Below are positions 1-7,779 of a DNA stretch of 64,000 nt, piece after piece (the stretch's first letter is position 1; every line of letters begins with the position of its first letter). This DNA is from Candidatus Leptovillus affinis (lineage in GTDB: Bacteria > Chloroflexota > Anaerolineae > Promineifilales > Promineifilaceae): positions 620,001 to 684,000 of the forward strand of contig JADIYP010000006.1 in the NCBI GenBank assembly GCA_016705235.1, read 5' to 3'. The notes beneath the pieces were generated by a model. That model saw nothing but the letters and a program-made list of their open reading frames with translations. It had not been told where the DNA came from and did not search any database. The translations under genes were made by a program, and so were the position numbers.

Positions 1-791
1 TTTTTGCTGCCGGTGAAGTAAGACAGCAGCGTGCCCCACCGTTCGGCGGGTAACACGCGCAAATCGACCTGCACGCCATTAAGCAACACCACGCTGGATT
101 TGGTCGGGCCGTGCCCGGAAATGGATTCCACTTGAGGCAGCTTGACGAAGGTGTCCATGATGTGGGCGGATTCAGCGGCGGCGACCAGCAGGTCAATGTC
201 GCCAATGGTTTCGCGCATACGGCGAAGGGAACCGCCAACGGCCGTTTGGCTAACCCCGGGCAACTGGGCCAACACAGCCAAAATTTCCCGCGCCAGCGGC
301 CAGGCATCACCGAGGGGAGTACGGCCGTCGCCATGCCGCGACAACGCTTCAATGGCCGCCACCAACTTCGCCTCAGATTTAGCCCCCAGACCGGGCAAAT
401 CGCGCAGCTTGCCGGTTTGGGCGGCGGCCGTCAGTTCATCCAGCGTGGTAATGCCCAGGCTGTCGTAAATTTGTTTGACGCGCTTTGGGCCTAACCCTTC
501 CACGCGCAGCATCTCAACCAGCGTTGGAGGCACTTCCTGCGCCAATCGCTCAAAAAATTCCAGTTTGCCTGTCGTCAACATCTCTTCGATTTTGTCGGCC
601 AGGGTTTTGCCAATGCCCGGAATTTCGGTCAGCGCGCCAGCCTCATAAACCTGATGAATATCTCGACCCAGGTCGCTAATGCTTTCGGCGGCGCGGCGAT
701 AAGCCAGCACACGATGAATCTGGTCGCCGCGAATCGCCAGCATATCGGCAACTGTGGCAAATGTATCTGCAATCTCACGATTTCTCATCAT
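1..791 (-). CDS. polX: DNA polymerase X family protein (PolX), N-terminal part, cut by the window edge
   Basis: The minus strand reads open from 791 to the window edge (about 263 residues), so the C-terminus, where a PHP exonuclease domain would lie, is not visible. Helix-hairpin-helix segments are seen at EIPGIGKTLADKIEEM (about residue 58), VEGLGPKRV and LPGLGAKSEAKL. The nucleotidyltransferase signature GGSLRR...GDIDLL follows near residues 180-200, its DID pair being the expected catalytic metal ligands. In the family these are gap-filling repair polymerases. Two in-frame ATGs exist (791 and 788). A TATAAT box ends 7 nt before 791, so the transcript may be leaderless, although GGAGGT also sits directly upstream. 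Family call is firm; the exact start is not. Confidence 0.9.
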   Translation of the reverse strand, partial: MMRNREIADTFATVADMLAIRGDQIHRVLAYRRAAESISDLGRDIHQVYEAGALTEIPGIGKTLADKIEEMLTTGKLEFFERLAQEVPPTLVEMLRVEGLGPKRVKQIYDSLGITTLDELTAAAQTGKLRDLPGLGAKSEAKLVAAIEALSRHGDGRTPLGDAWPLAREILAVLAQLPGVSQTAVGGSLRRMRETIGDIDLLVAAAESAHIMDTFVKLPQVESISGHGPTKSSVVLLNGVQVDLRVLPAERWGTLLSYFTGSK

Positions 792-798
792 ACCTCCG

Positions 799-804
799 AT
801 TATA
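799..804 (-). promoter_or_regulatory. -10 box of polX, leaderless-type
   Basis: On the minus strand TATAAT occupies 804-799 and ends 7 nt before the ATG at 791, which places the expected transcription start at or next to the start codon. A convincing -35 box is not seen (TTTCAT at 826-821 with a 16-nt spacer is the best). Confidence 0.45.
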
Positions 805-889
805 CCGCGAAAGCCCTGGCATGAAATGCACCCACATCGGCGAAAAATTGTCACCCAAAAGACACCAAAAATAACCTTTTTTGTTTCGT

Positions 890-918
890 TTGTCGCTTTG
901 CCGTTCCTTTGTTAACAT
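890..918 (+). promoter_or_regulatory. Candidate promoter of the ABC importer operon
   Basis: TTGTCG (890-895), a 17-nt spacer, then TAACAT (913-918). It lies about 80 nt before the binding-protein start, which has its own strong GGAGGAGA ribosome site just upstream of 997. Confidence 0.4.
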
Positions 919-996
919 AGCAAACAACTATTTCCCGTTAGATCCCAACATTGCAGCACCATTTTACTCACTATCTCAACGTATAGGAGGAGAGAT

Positions 997-2823
997 ATGA
1001 AAAGCAAAAGCAAGTTTTTGTTGTTAGCTGCCATTCTCATCTTGAGTGTAGCGCTTGTGGCCTGCTCTGCGGAAACCGCGCAGCAGGTGCAAGAAGCCGC
1101 TCAAGAAGCCGCGCCGACCATTCAGGCGGCGGTTGAGCAGGTAGCGCCTACGGTCCAGGCGGCCGTGGAAGAAGTTGCTCCGACTCTTGAAGCAGCGGTT
1201 GAAGCCGTTGCCCCGACAGCCGAAGCAGTGGCGACGGAAGCAGCTGCGGCTGTAGACGCAGCGACGGGCGATTTTGTCCCAACATCTGTGGCGGCGGAAA
1301 ACTGCGATTACGGCGGCAAAATTTTGTCGATTGAGGCCGTAGACGAGTTGACCGTGCAGTTTAACCTCTGCAAGCCCGATCCTGCGTTCCTGGCCAAAGT
1401 AGCCTTCACGCCGTTTGGCATTCAACCGTCCGAGTGGATTGATGCCAATGGTGGAACCGGCGAACTGCTGGAACGGCCAATCGGCACCGGTCCCTACATG
1501 ATTGATTCCTGGGTACGTGGCGATTCGATCATTTTCAAGCGGTTTGATGGGTATTGGGGCGAACCGGCGGCGGCAGAAACGGCCGTGCTCCGTTGGAGCG
1601 CCGAAGGCGCCGCTCGTCTTCTGGAACTCCAGGCCGGCACCGTAGACATGATCACCAACGTCAGCCCGGACGACATTCCGGCCGTAGAAGCAGACCCCAA
1701 CCTGCAACTGCTGACCAATGTCAACCCCAACATCTTCTACGTTGGTTTCAACAACACCTTTGCCCCATTTGATAACCCGGACGTACGTCGGGCCATCGCC
1801 ATGGGCATCGACAAGCAGCGCATTGTCGACAACTTCTACCCGCCTGGGTCAGAAGCGGCCGAATACTTTACCCCTTGCTCCATCCCCAGTGGCTGCGAAG
1901 GCGATCCCTGGTATACCTTTGATCCCACCGCCGCCAAAGAACTGCTGGCCTCGGCCGGCTTCCCGGATGGCTTTGAAACCACCATCTATTACCGCAACGT
2001 ATTCCGTGGATACCTGCCGGAACCGAGTCTGGTAGCGGTGGAATTGCAAACCCAATTGCAAGAAAACCTGGGCATCACGGCCAATGTTGAAGAAATGGAA
2101 ACCGGCGCTTTCATTGATGAAGCCACCAGCGGCCGGCTGAATGGTATTCACCTGCTGGGTTGGGGCGCGGATTATCCGCATGTCACCAACTTCCTGGACT
2201 TCCACTTCAATGCCAACAATCCCCAGTTTGGCGCGGCGCATCCGGAAATCTACACGCCGTTGGAACAGGCCGGCCAAATCGCCTCTGCCACAGAAGCAGC
2301 CCCGCTGTATGCGGAAGCCAACAATGCCATTCGCGATCTGGTTCCGATGATCCCGATTGCCCACGGCGCATCGGCTGATGCTGCCCTGGCTTCTGTGGCT
2401 GGCGCTTATGTGCCGCCCTTTGGCGCAACCCAGTTCTACCGGTTAGACCCGGGTAAGGACACGCTGATCTTTATGCAGAATGCGGAACCGATCAGCCTGT
2501 TCTGCGCCGACGAGACAGATGGTGAATCGTTACGGCCGTGTCAACAAGTCGTTGAAACCTTGCTTGATTACAAACAAGACTCCGGCGACACCGAACCCGA
2601 ATTAGCGACCGAATGCGTGGGTAACGAAGACGCAACAGTGTGGACCTGCACCCTGCGCGCCGGCGTACTCTTCCACGACGGATCCAAATTCGACGCGAAT
2701 GATGTTATCGCCTCTTGGGCAGCCGGCATCGACGCCTCCAACCCCAACCATGTCGGTAACACAGGCAGTTTCGATTACTTCTCCTACCTGTGGGATGGAT
2801 TCATGAACGCACCCTCCAATTAA
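997..2823 (+). CDS. Family 5 (peptide/nickel-type) ABC substrate-binding lipoprotein, circularly permuted
   Basis: 608 residues. A lipoprotein signal ends in the lipobox LVAC. An Ala/Glu/Pro-rich repeat linker (EVAPT-like units) runs to about residue 90. From about residue 108 (ILSIEAVDELTVQF) to 484 the protein matches the part of an OppA/DppA-type protein that normally starts after its first ~130 residues: PIGTGPY, FDGYWG, DVRRAIAMGIDK and the usual C-terminal end. The normal N-terminal part then follows as residues 485-608: DTLIFMQNAEPIS, LRAGVLFHDGSKFDANDV, SFDYF. The order of the two parts is therefore swapped. It heads an operon with two permeases and should deliver peptides or similar solutes to them. 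The family call is firm; the ligand is unknown. Confidence 0.9.
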   Translation: MKSKSKFLLLAAILILSVALVACSAETAQQVQEAAQEAAPTIQAAVEQVAPTVQAAVEEVAPTLEAAVEAVAPTAEAVATEAAAAVDAATGDFVPTSVAAENCDYGGKILSIEAVDELTVQFNLCKPDPAFLAKVAFTPFGIQPSEWIDANGGTGELLERPIGTGPYMIDSWVRGDSIIFKRFDGYWGEPAAAETAVLRWSAEGAARLLELQAGTVDMITNVSPDDIPAVEADPNLQLLTNVNPNIFYVGFNNTFAPFDNPDVRRAIAMGIDKQRIVDNFYPPGSEAAEYFTPCSIPSGCEGDPWYTFDPTAAKELLASAGFPDGFETTIYYRNVFRGYLPEPSLVAVELQTQLQENLGITANVEEMETGAFIDEATSGRLNGIHLLGWGADYPHVTNFLDFHFNANNPQFGAAHPEIYTPLEQAGQIASATEAAPLYAEANNAIRDLVPMIPIAHGASADAALASVAGAYVPPFGATQFYRLDPGKDTLIFMQNAEPISLFCADETDGESLRPCQQVVETLLDYKQDSGDTEPELATECVGNEDATVWTCTLRAGVLFHDGSKFDANDVIASWAAGIDASNPNHVGNTGSFDYFSYLWDGFMNAPSN

Positions 2824-2852
2824 TATTGGGGCCATAATGTAATCTGTTTGCA

Positions 2853-2905
2853 AAAATGCGGGATGGCAATTCTGGTAACACCGCAGCTAGGCCATCCCGC
2901 ATTTT
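2853..2905 (+). terminator. Stem-loop between binding protein and permease genes
   Basis: A perfect 15-bp inverted repeat (2853-2867 with 2891-2905, left arm AAAATGCGGGATGGC) encloses a 23-nt loop 30 nt after the binding-protein stop. The right arm ends in TTTT. It could act as a partial terminator or an mRNA 3-prime stabiliser, giving more binding protein than permease. Confidence 0.6.
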
Positions 2906-2983
2906 CCTTAACTACCTGGACTATCGGCAGATAATCCAGCGTCTCACACTCACTCAGCACACACGATCCAGAGGTTCACGCTT

Positions 2984-4063
2984 ATGATCCAATACACCAT
3001 ACGCCGCATCTTGTTGGCCATCCCAGTTGTTTTTGCCATCCTGGTTGTGACCTTTACCCTGGCCCGGGCCATCCCCGGTGATCCTTGTAAGGCGATCCTG
3101 GGCGAAAAAGCAACGGCAGCGACTTGTGAACGGTTTACGCGCGAATTTGGACTCGATGAACCTGTTTGGAAACAGTTTGTCCTTTACCTGCAAAAAATTG
3201 GGCAGGGTGACTTTGGTGAATCTATCCGGTTCGGCCGGCCGGTCTTAACCATTTTGTTAGAACGCCTGCCCACGACCATTGAGTTAGGCATGTCGGCCAT
3301 GTTCCTCGCGGTGATAGTCGGCATTCCGGCCGGCATCCTATCGGCCGTGCGGCGCAATTCCTGGATAGACGTCACCACGATGATCGGAGCAAATATCGGC
3401 GTTTCGCTGCCGGTTTTCTTTTTGGGCCTTTTGCTCATATATTTGTTTGCTGTAATCCTAAAAGACACGCCATTTGCCCTGCCGCCATCCGGCCGTCTCT
3501 CGCCGGGGGTGGTTCCGATACCTTTTTATGAAGTGTATAATCTCACCGCCGAAGCAGGCAGCAACCGGCTGCTGTTTTATGATTTCCTTGCCAAACACTA
3601 CATTTTCAATGCCTTCATCACCTTCGATTGGGTGGTTTTTTGGGACGCAAGCAGACACCTCATTTTGCCCGCCATTGCCCTCAGCACCATTCCTCTTTCT
3701 ATTTTAGCCCGCATGACCCGCTCCAGCATGTTAGAAGTGCTGGGCCTGGATTATATGCGGACTGCCAGAGCCAAAGGGTTGCCAGAACGAACCGTCATTG
3801 TGCGACATGCACTGCGTAACGCGCTGCTGCCAGTTGTCACGGTGGCCGGACTTCAATTGGCCGCCATATTAGGCGGCGCCGTGCTGACGGAAACTATTTT
3901 TGGGTTGGCCGGTGTGGGGTTAAGCGTTTATGAAGCCATTACCTCGCGCGATTTCCCCATCATTCAAGGCTTTGTCATTGTCATAGCGTTGATTTATGTG
4001 ACTTTTAACTTGCTCGTCGACCTTTCTTATGCCGTCCTTGACCCAAGGATTCGGCTTAATTAA
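2984..4063 (+). CDS. ABC transporter permease, DppB/OppB type
   Basis: 359 residues with an N-terminal anchor helix (TIRRILLAIPVVFAILVVTF) and about six membrane segments. The cytoplasmic EAA loop is clear near residue 260: YMRTARAKGLPERTV followed by RHALRNALLPVV, the surface that contacts the ATPase. Family members usually have about 310-340 residues; the extra length sits in an extracytoplasmic loop at about residues 165-215. It should pair with the DppC-type permease 66 bp downstream and receive substrate from the binding protein encoded upstream. No ATPase gene follows, so the energy-coupling subunits must be encoded elsewhere. Confidence 0.93.
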   Translation: MIQYTIRRILLAIPVVFAILVVTFTLARAIPGDPCKAILGEKATAATCERFTREFGLDEPVWKQFVLYLQKIGQGDFGESIRFGRPVLTILLERLPTTIELGMSAMFLAVIVGIPAGILSAVRRNSWIDVTTMIGANIGVSLPVFFLGLLLIYLFAVILKDTPFALPPSGRLSPGVVPIPFYEVYNLTAEAGSNRLLFYDFLAKHYIFNAFITFDWVVFWDASRHLILPAIALSTIPLSILARMTRSSMLEVLGLDYMRTARAKGLPERTVIVRHALRNALLPVVTVAGLQLAAILGGAVLTETIFGLAGVGLSVYEAITSRDFPIIQGFVIVIALIYVTFNLLVDLSYAVLDPRIRLN

Positions 4064-4129
4064 CACATCTTGCTGCGCCGCATGATAGCAGCTTCTCTGC
4101 TTGAAAGGCTGTGAAATTGGATAAGGATT

Positions 4130-5068
4130 ATGGCAAACGTAGTAGAACTCCCAGCAGAAAGAACATTACAAGAAGAATCCCCCAGTTTGTGGCGGATAAC
4201 TTTTCGCCGCCTGATGCGTCAACGTTCAGCCTTGTTTGGATTGAGCATTTTATCGGTGTTGGTGATCATTGCGGCTTTTGCGCCCATGATTGCTCCATAC
4301 GACCCAACCGAAGTGCTGATTGGCAAAGAGGATGTAAAAAAGCGCTCGGCTCCCTGCATTCACATGTTGGGCTGCCCAGAAGAGCAGCCGCAACACCTGA
4401 TGGGAACCGACGGCAATGTGCGAGATGTATTTAGCCGGATCGTATTTGGGGCGCGCATTTCCTTGCAGATTGGCATGATCGTGGTCTTTATCGCGGCGAC
4501 TTCCGGCATTGTGCTCGGTTCGATTGCCGGGTACGCCGGGGGATGGATCGATAATTTGATCATGCGGTTAATGGATATTGTGCTGGCTTTTCCGTTTTTT
4601 TTGCTGGCGATTGCGCTGGTTTTTGTGCTGGGACCGAGCCTGAATAATGCCATGCTGGCCATTGCCGTGATTAGTATGCCGACGTATGCGCGCGTGGTGC
4701 GCTCGACAGTGTTGTCTATCCGCGAGATGGATTATGTGGAAGCGTCTCGCGCCTTAGGAGCCACCGACCGGGACATTTTGTTTAAGCGCATTTTGCCCAA
4801 TGCCATGCCCCCCCTGATTGTGCTGGCGACACTGGGCATTGCGACGGCAATTTTAGACACGGCCGCGTTGTCTTTCTTGGGCCTGGGTGCGCAAGAACCA
4901 ATGGCGGAGTGGGGCACCATGCTGGGACGGGAACGCAACCAGATATTCAGCGCGCCGCATCTGGTTTTGATTCCTGGGATTATGATCTCGATCACAGTTT
5001 TGGCGTTTAATTTGTTGGGTGATGGACTGCGAGACGCGCTTGATCCTCGGCTGGTACACAACAAATGA
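4130..5068 (+). CDS. ABC transporter permease, DppC/OppC type
   Basis: 312 residues. A cytoplasmic N-terminus of about 35 residues precedes the first membrane helix (LFGLSILSVLVIIAAFAPMI), followed by the family pattern MGTDGNVRDVFSRIVFGARISLQIG and an EAA loop near residues 205-235 (EASRALGATDRDILFKRILPNA). The C-terminal LGDGLRDALDPR is typical of this subunit. It forms the second half of the translocation pore with the preceding permease. The start at 4130 follows AAGGATT. After the stop the strand carries no dppD/dppF-like gene. Confidence 0.93.
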   Translation: MANVVELPAERTLQEESPSLWRITFRRLMRQRSALFGLSILSVLVIIAAFAPMIAPYDPTEVLIGKEDVKKRSAPCIHMLGCPEEQPQHLMGTDGNVRDVFSRIVFGARISLQIGMIVVFIAATSGIVLGSIAGYAGGWIDNLIMRLMDIVLAFPFFLLAIALVFVLGPSLNNAMLAIAVISMPTYARVVRSTVLSIREMDYVEASRALGATDRDILFKRILPNAMPPLIVLATLGIATAILDTAALSFLGLGAQEPMAEWGTMLGRERNQIFSAPHLVLIPGIMISITVLAFNLLGDGLRDALDPRLVHNK

Positions 5069-5210
5069 GGGAAATGGACACGGCCGTTTCCCACACCTAT
5101 CCTCTCATCCTAAAAATCATCCACAAATTTTGCTGACTGCTCGTTTCCGATTGGCATTTTTTGCTTATGGCTGCTTTGGTAAATCCACTAGCTACACAAG
5201 GAAATTTGGC

Positions 5211-5729
5211 ATGACACAAAACCTTCCCAAATGGGCGCTCACAAATGCAACGCCTCAGGATCGCATCCGGGCTGTTCAGGCTCACCAAAATGGCCTGTTG
5301 CAAATTATATGGTCCAAAGACAAAACCCAGCAGGCGTGGGCCAAAAAACAAGGCTGGCGCACTTCCCGCTTTTCTTTCCACGAAAGCTTTATCAAAAAGA
5401 TGCTTGAAAACGATGAAACTTTTGCGCTGGCCCTGAAAGAGAGCGGCATCGAAGCGATCTTGCCCATCAAGGAATACACATTTTCAACTGAGCAACTTCA
5501 AGAATTGGATGCCTTGTACCAGGCACGCGGCGAAAACGGCCGTCCAGACAGTTGGGGCACTCTGGTTGAAAAACTACGAGGGGCAAGACGGGCTGTAGAG
5601 GCCGGCGTTGTCGTGACCATAGATGATCGCCCATTCCAACAGTTCAGCAGTTTCTACAGCTGGGTCGATGAGCGTTACCACATGCTTGAAGATGGGTACG
5701 ACAGTTGGGTCGGGGATGATAAATCGTGA
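5211..5729 (+). CDS. Unknown cytoplasmic protein, 172 aa
   Basis: No family recognised. The reading frame is open from further upstream, but ATG 5211 has AAGGA about 9 nt before it and begins the protein-like sequence MTQNLPKWALTNATPQDRIRAVQ. No signal peptide or membrane segment. The protein is rich in charged and aromatic residues (SWGTLVEKLRGARRAVEAG, FSSFYSWVDERYHMLEDGYDSW). It is followed closely by another small unknown gene, so the two are probably co-transcribed. The TGA overlaps the spacing of an alternative ATG of the next gene at 5730. Confidence 0.7.
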   Translation: MTQNLPKWALTNATPQDRIRAVQAHQNGLLQIIWSKDKTQQAWAKKQGWRTSRFSFHESFIKKMLENDETFALALKESGIEAILPIKEYTFSTEQLQELDALYQARGENGRPDSWGTLVEKLRGARRAVEAGVVVTIDDRPFQQFSSFYSWVDERYHMLEDGYDSWVGDDKS

Positions 5730-5765
5730 ATGCCACCAACACCTCAAATTGGGAGAAAACCTGGG

Positions 5766-6098
5766 ATGAAACAAAACGTCGTGCTTCGGGATGTTCAGGA
5801 CAACCTCGGTTCGCGTTATCTGGCGGCATCGTTTACGCCTGAGGGAAACATAAAAATCGAAGGGCAAGACCTGGGTTCTGGTGTGGAGCAAGTGTTTGGC
5901 GAGGGCATTCGTGAATATGAATGGGCGTGGGTCGTCAACGCCGCCCACATTCCGGCTCTGAAACAAGCCCTGGAGGCCCCGGTTGACGTGCTGGAAGAAC
6001 TTAAAACGCGCTTTAGCGGCGATCAGGCCGCCCTACTAAAAAAGTTTTTAGACGACCAAAACATTCCCCTTGACGCATGGTCGCGCCTGGGGGATTAA
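5766..6098 (+). CDS. Small unknown protein with an EGQDLG...EYEW core
   Basis: 110 residues from ATG 5766, which has GGGAG 10 nt upstream. An in-frame ATG at 5730, directly after the previous stop, would add 12 low-complexity residues. The conserved-looking core is IKIEGQDLG, VEQVFGEG and REYEWAW, then VNAAHIPALKQAL. I associate this pattern with small hypothetical proteins of actinobacteria, but know no function. It is co-oriented with and 36 nt downstream of the 172-residue unknown gene. The arrangement recalls small two-gene modules such as effector/immunity or regulator pairs, which is only a guess. Confidence 0.7.
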   Translation: MKQNVVLRDVQDNLGSRYLAASFTPEGNIKIEGQDLGSGVEQVFGEGIREYEWAWVVNAAHIPALKQALEAPVDVLEELKTRFSGDQAALLKKFLDDQNIPLDAWSRLGD

Positions 6099-6150
6099 TG
6101 CGCCGACTGCTCAGTTTGGCAGCCACTGACAAATTGAGCAAATTTGCCAG

Positions 6151-6179
6151 TTGAGAAACGGCCGTCAATCACTTATAAT
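6151..6179 (+). promoter_or_regulatory. Strong sigma70-type promoter of the secreted-protein pair
   Basis: TTGAGA (6151-6156), a 17-nt spacer and a perfect TATAAT (6174-6179). The spacer contains one copy of the abundant palindrome ACGGCCGT (6158-6165). The start would lie near 6186, leaving a leader of about 130 nt. Confidence 0.6.
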
Positions 6180-6207
6180 GTCTCAGGCATACGGCCGTAA
6201 ACAACAA

Positions 6208-6250
6208 GTTATGCGTCATCACGGGGATGCCAGTTTCGATGACGCATAAC
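6208..6250 (+). promoter_or_regulatory. Long stem-loop in the leader of the secreted-protein pair
   Basis: A perfect 13-bp inverted repeat (GTTATGCGTCATC at 6208-6220, its complement at 6238-6250) with a 17-nt loop sits between the promoter and the TTG start at 6316. It has no T-run, so it is more likely an operator or RNA control element than a terminator. Confidence 0.45.
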
Positions 6251-6315
6251 CCAAGCAAACACCAGCCACCTAACTGAATACATCAACACTAATTCGTTTG
6301 AAATAGGAGTTTAAC

Positions 6316-6855
6316 TTGCGCAAATTTATTTTTTCCCTTTTTCTTTCGTTTGTGCTTGGAGCCACAACCCTCAGCCTCATTCAAACCGCTCGCGGACAAG
6401 GTTCTGGCAGCCCCGCCATCCTCAGCAGCGAGAAGCAAGGCGAAAACTCGCGCGAAATCCAAGGCTCGCCTGAACTCGGCATCCCCCAACAACCCAACAT
6501 CGGCTTCATCGACTCCCCCTCCGCAACCTGTTACCAACCTGATGCCACCCGCGATGAATGCCTCATCAATTGGTACTACGTATCGGTCGATTCCAGCCCC
6601 AATTACATGATTACCATGACCCTGACCCTCAACGACCGAGGCCCAATAGCCCATACCCAAGGTTTCTTCCAAAATTCCATGTACCTGCCATACAACATGA
6701 TGGGGAATGGCTTCAAAGTTACTTGTGGCAGCCCCGGCGCCGGCGGCAACCCTACACTAGGCAATGCCTATGCCTACACAATTCGAGCCAGAGACAGCGC
6801 GGGTTTAGGTTCCGCCAACTACGGCACAGTTTACTGCCCACCCTTTAACCCATAG
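6316..6855 (+). CDS. Secreted protein, paralogue of the next gene
   Basis: 179 residues from a TTG codon with AGGAG 6 nt upstream. The N-terminus is a Sec signal peptide (RKFIFSLFLSFVLGATTLSLIQTARG). The mature part has the pattern IGFIDSPSATCYQPDATRDECLINWYYV, a Tyr/Met-rich middle (GFFQNSMYLPYNMMGNGFKVTCG) and four cysteines that could form two disulfides. The same pattern recurs in the gene 12 nt downstream, so this is a tandem duplication within an operon. No family recognised. The predicted fold is probably a small beta-sandwich, which is inference from the alternating hydrophobic pattern. Confidence 0.85.
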   Translation: MRKFIFSLFLSFVLGATTLSLIQTARGQGSGSPAILSSEKQGENSREIQGSPELGIPQQPNIGFIDSPSATCYQPDATRDECLINWYYVSVDSSPNYMITMTLTLNDRGPIAHTQGFFQNSMYLPYNMMGNGFKVTCGSPGAGGNPTLGNAYAYTIRARDSAGLGSANYGTVYCPPFNP

Positions 6856-6867
6856 GCAGCAAATATC

Positions 6868-7437
6868 ATGCCCATCATAAGATCACATAAAAGAGCTATT
6901 GCATTTGCTGGTTCTCTGGTATTTGTAGCTGTCTTAAGCTTTATTTTAGTCACCGGTTTGCAACGGCCGCAGCCCACTGAGGCAGCGCCTGCCCCCCAGG
7001 CTGCACCCGGCTTACCGCACCTGGAAAACAGCCGAGATGCCGAATCGCCGACCATTTCCTTCATCGATAACCCTGGCGCGACATGTTATCTCCCCAATCC
7101 AGGGACCGGTAGTTGTTACATCCAGTGGAATTATGTGTATGTATCGGCCGCTTCAGGCTCATACATCATTAGCGCAACCCTTAGCATAGACAATCGCTTG
7201 CGCGCCTATCATGCCGGTTTTTTTCAGACGTATATGTATATTCCGGGAGATATGATGGACCCCGGCTTTCGGGTTACTTGTGGCGAACTGGGAAGCGGCA
7301 GCAATCCGCTTCTGGGCAAGACGTACGCTTATACCATTCGCGCACGGGAAACGAGTGGCAACGCAGCAACCAGCTACGGCTCAGTCAGTTGTCCGGCAGA
7401 TATGGCCAGAATTTATCTGCCTATACTGCCAAAATAG
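6868..7437 (+). CDS. Secreted protein, tandem paralogue, with a YLPIL-type C-terminal tail
   Basis: 189 residues. An N-terminal hydrophobic segment (IAFAGSLVFVAVLSFILVTGL) exports it. The mature region aligns along its length with the preceding protein: ISFIDNPGATCYLPNPGTGSCYIQWNYVYV, GFFQTYMYIPGDMMDPGFRVTCG, YAYTIRARE, the four cysteines being kept. Unlike its sister it ends in RIYLPILPK. Similar short tails of Tyr/Phe-Leu-Pro plus aliphatic residues occur in many exported Chloroflexota proteins; their role is unknown to me. Probably co-transcribed with the upstream copy. Confidence 0.85.
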   Translation: MPIIRSHKRAIAFAGSLVFVAVLSFILVTGLQRPQPTEAAPAPQAAPGLPHLENSRDAESPTISFIDNPGATCYLPNPGTGSCYIQWNYVYVSAASGSYIISATLSIDNRLRAYHAGFFQTYMYIPGDMMDPGFRVTCGELGSGSNPLLGKTYAYTIRARETSGNAATSYGSVSCPADMARIYLPILPK

Positions 7438-7779
7438 TAACGGCCCAAGCAGCGCACAGGCATCTCATTCACATCTGACACCGCTAACGCCAGGCAAGCG
7501 ATCAGGAGACGCCTGATTGCCTGTCTGGCGCAGACTGGGACATGCTTATCAATTCAGCTGATACCCAACGAACGCCGCCACACGGCCGTGCGCCAGGATG
7601 GGGTAAATGGTCTGCACCAACAACAACACCCCAGCAAATAAATGACTTTACCTTTCACAACCTGGGTAATATCGCGATCAGCCACAGCTCGTCTCCGCTT
7701 CTTTGTCACCCCAGTTGGGTATAAAAAAACCGCGCCAATGAAATTGACGCGGCCCTTTACCCTACAAGAACGCCTGTGA
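7438..7779. other. Intergenic region, convergent
   Basis: 342 bp between convergent genes. It holds the minus-strand terminator at 7723-7752 and one ACGGCCGT copy near 7582. I see no gene in it; short open frames have no ribosome site. Confidence 0.6.
7723..7752 (-). terminator. Rho-independent terminator of the alpha-oxoamine synthase gene
   Basis: On the minus strand a GC-rich 10-bp stem with one mismatch (arms at 7752-7743 and 7739-7730) is followed by seven T. It lies 28 nt after the stop at 7780. Confidence 0.85.

Noticed and set aside
1024..1707. 227-codon frame antisense to the binding-protein gene
   Set aside because: Arg/Gly/Phe-rich shadow of the Ala-rich linker; no domain pattern.
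5211..6098. Toxin-antitoxin interpretation of the two small unknown genes
   Set aside because: Neither protein shows a known toxin or DNA-binding antitoxin motif, and their sizes are not typical.
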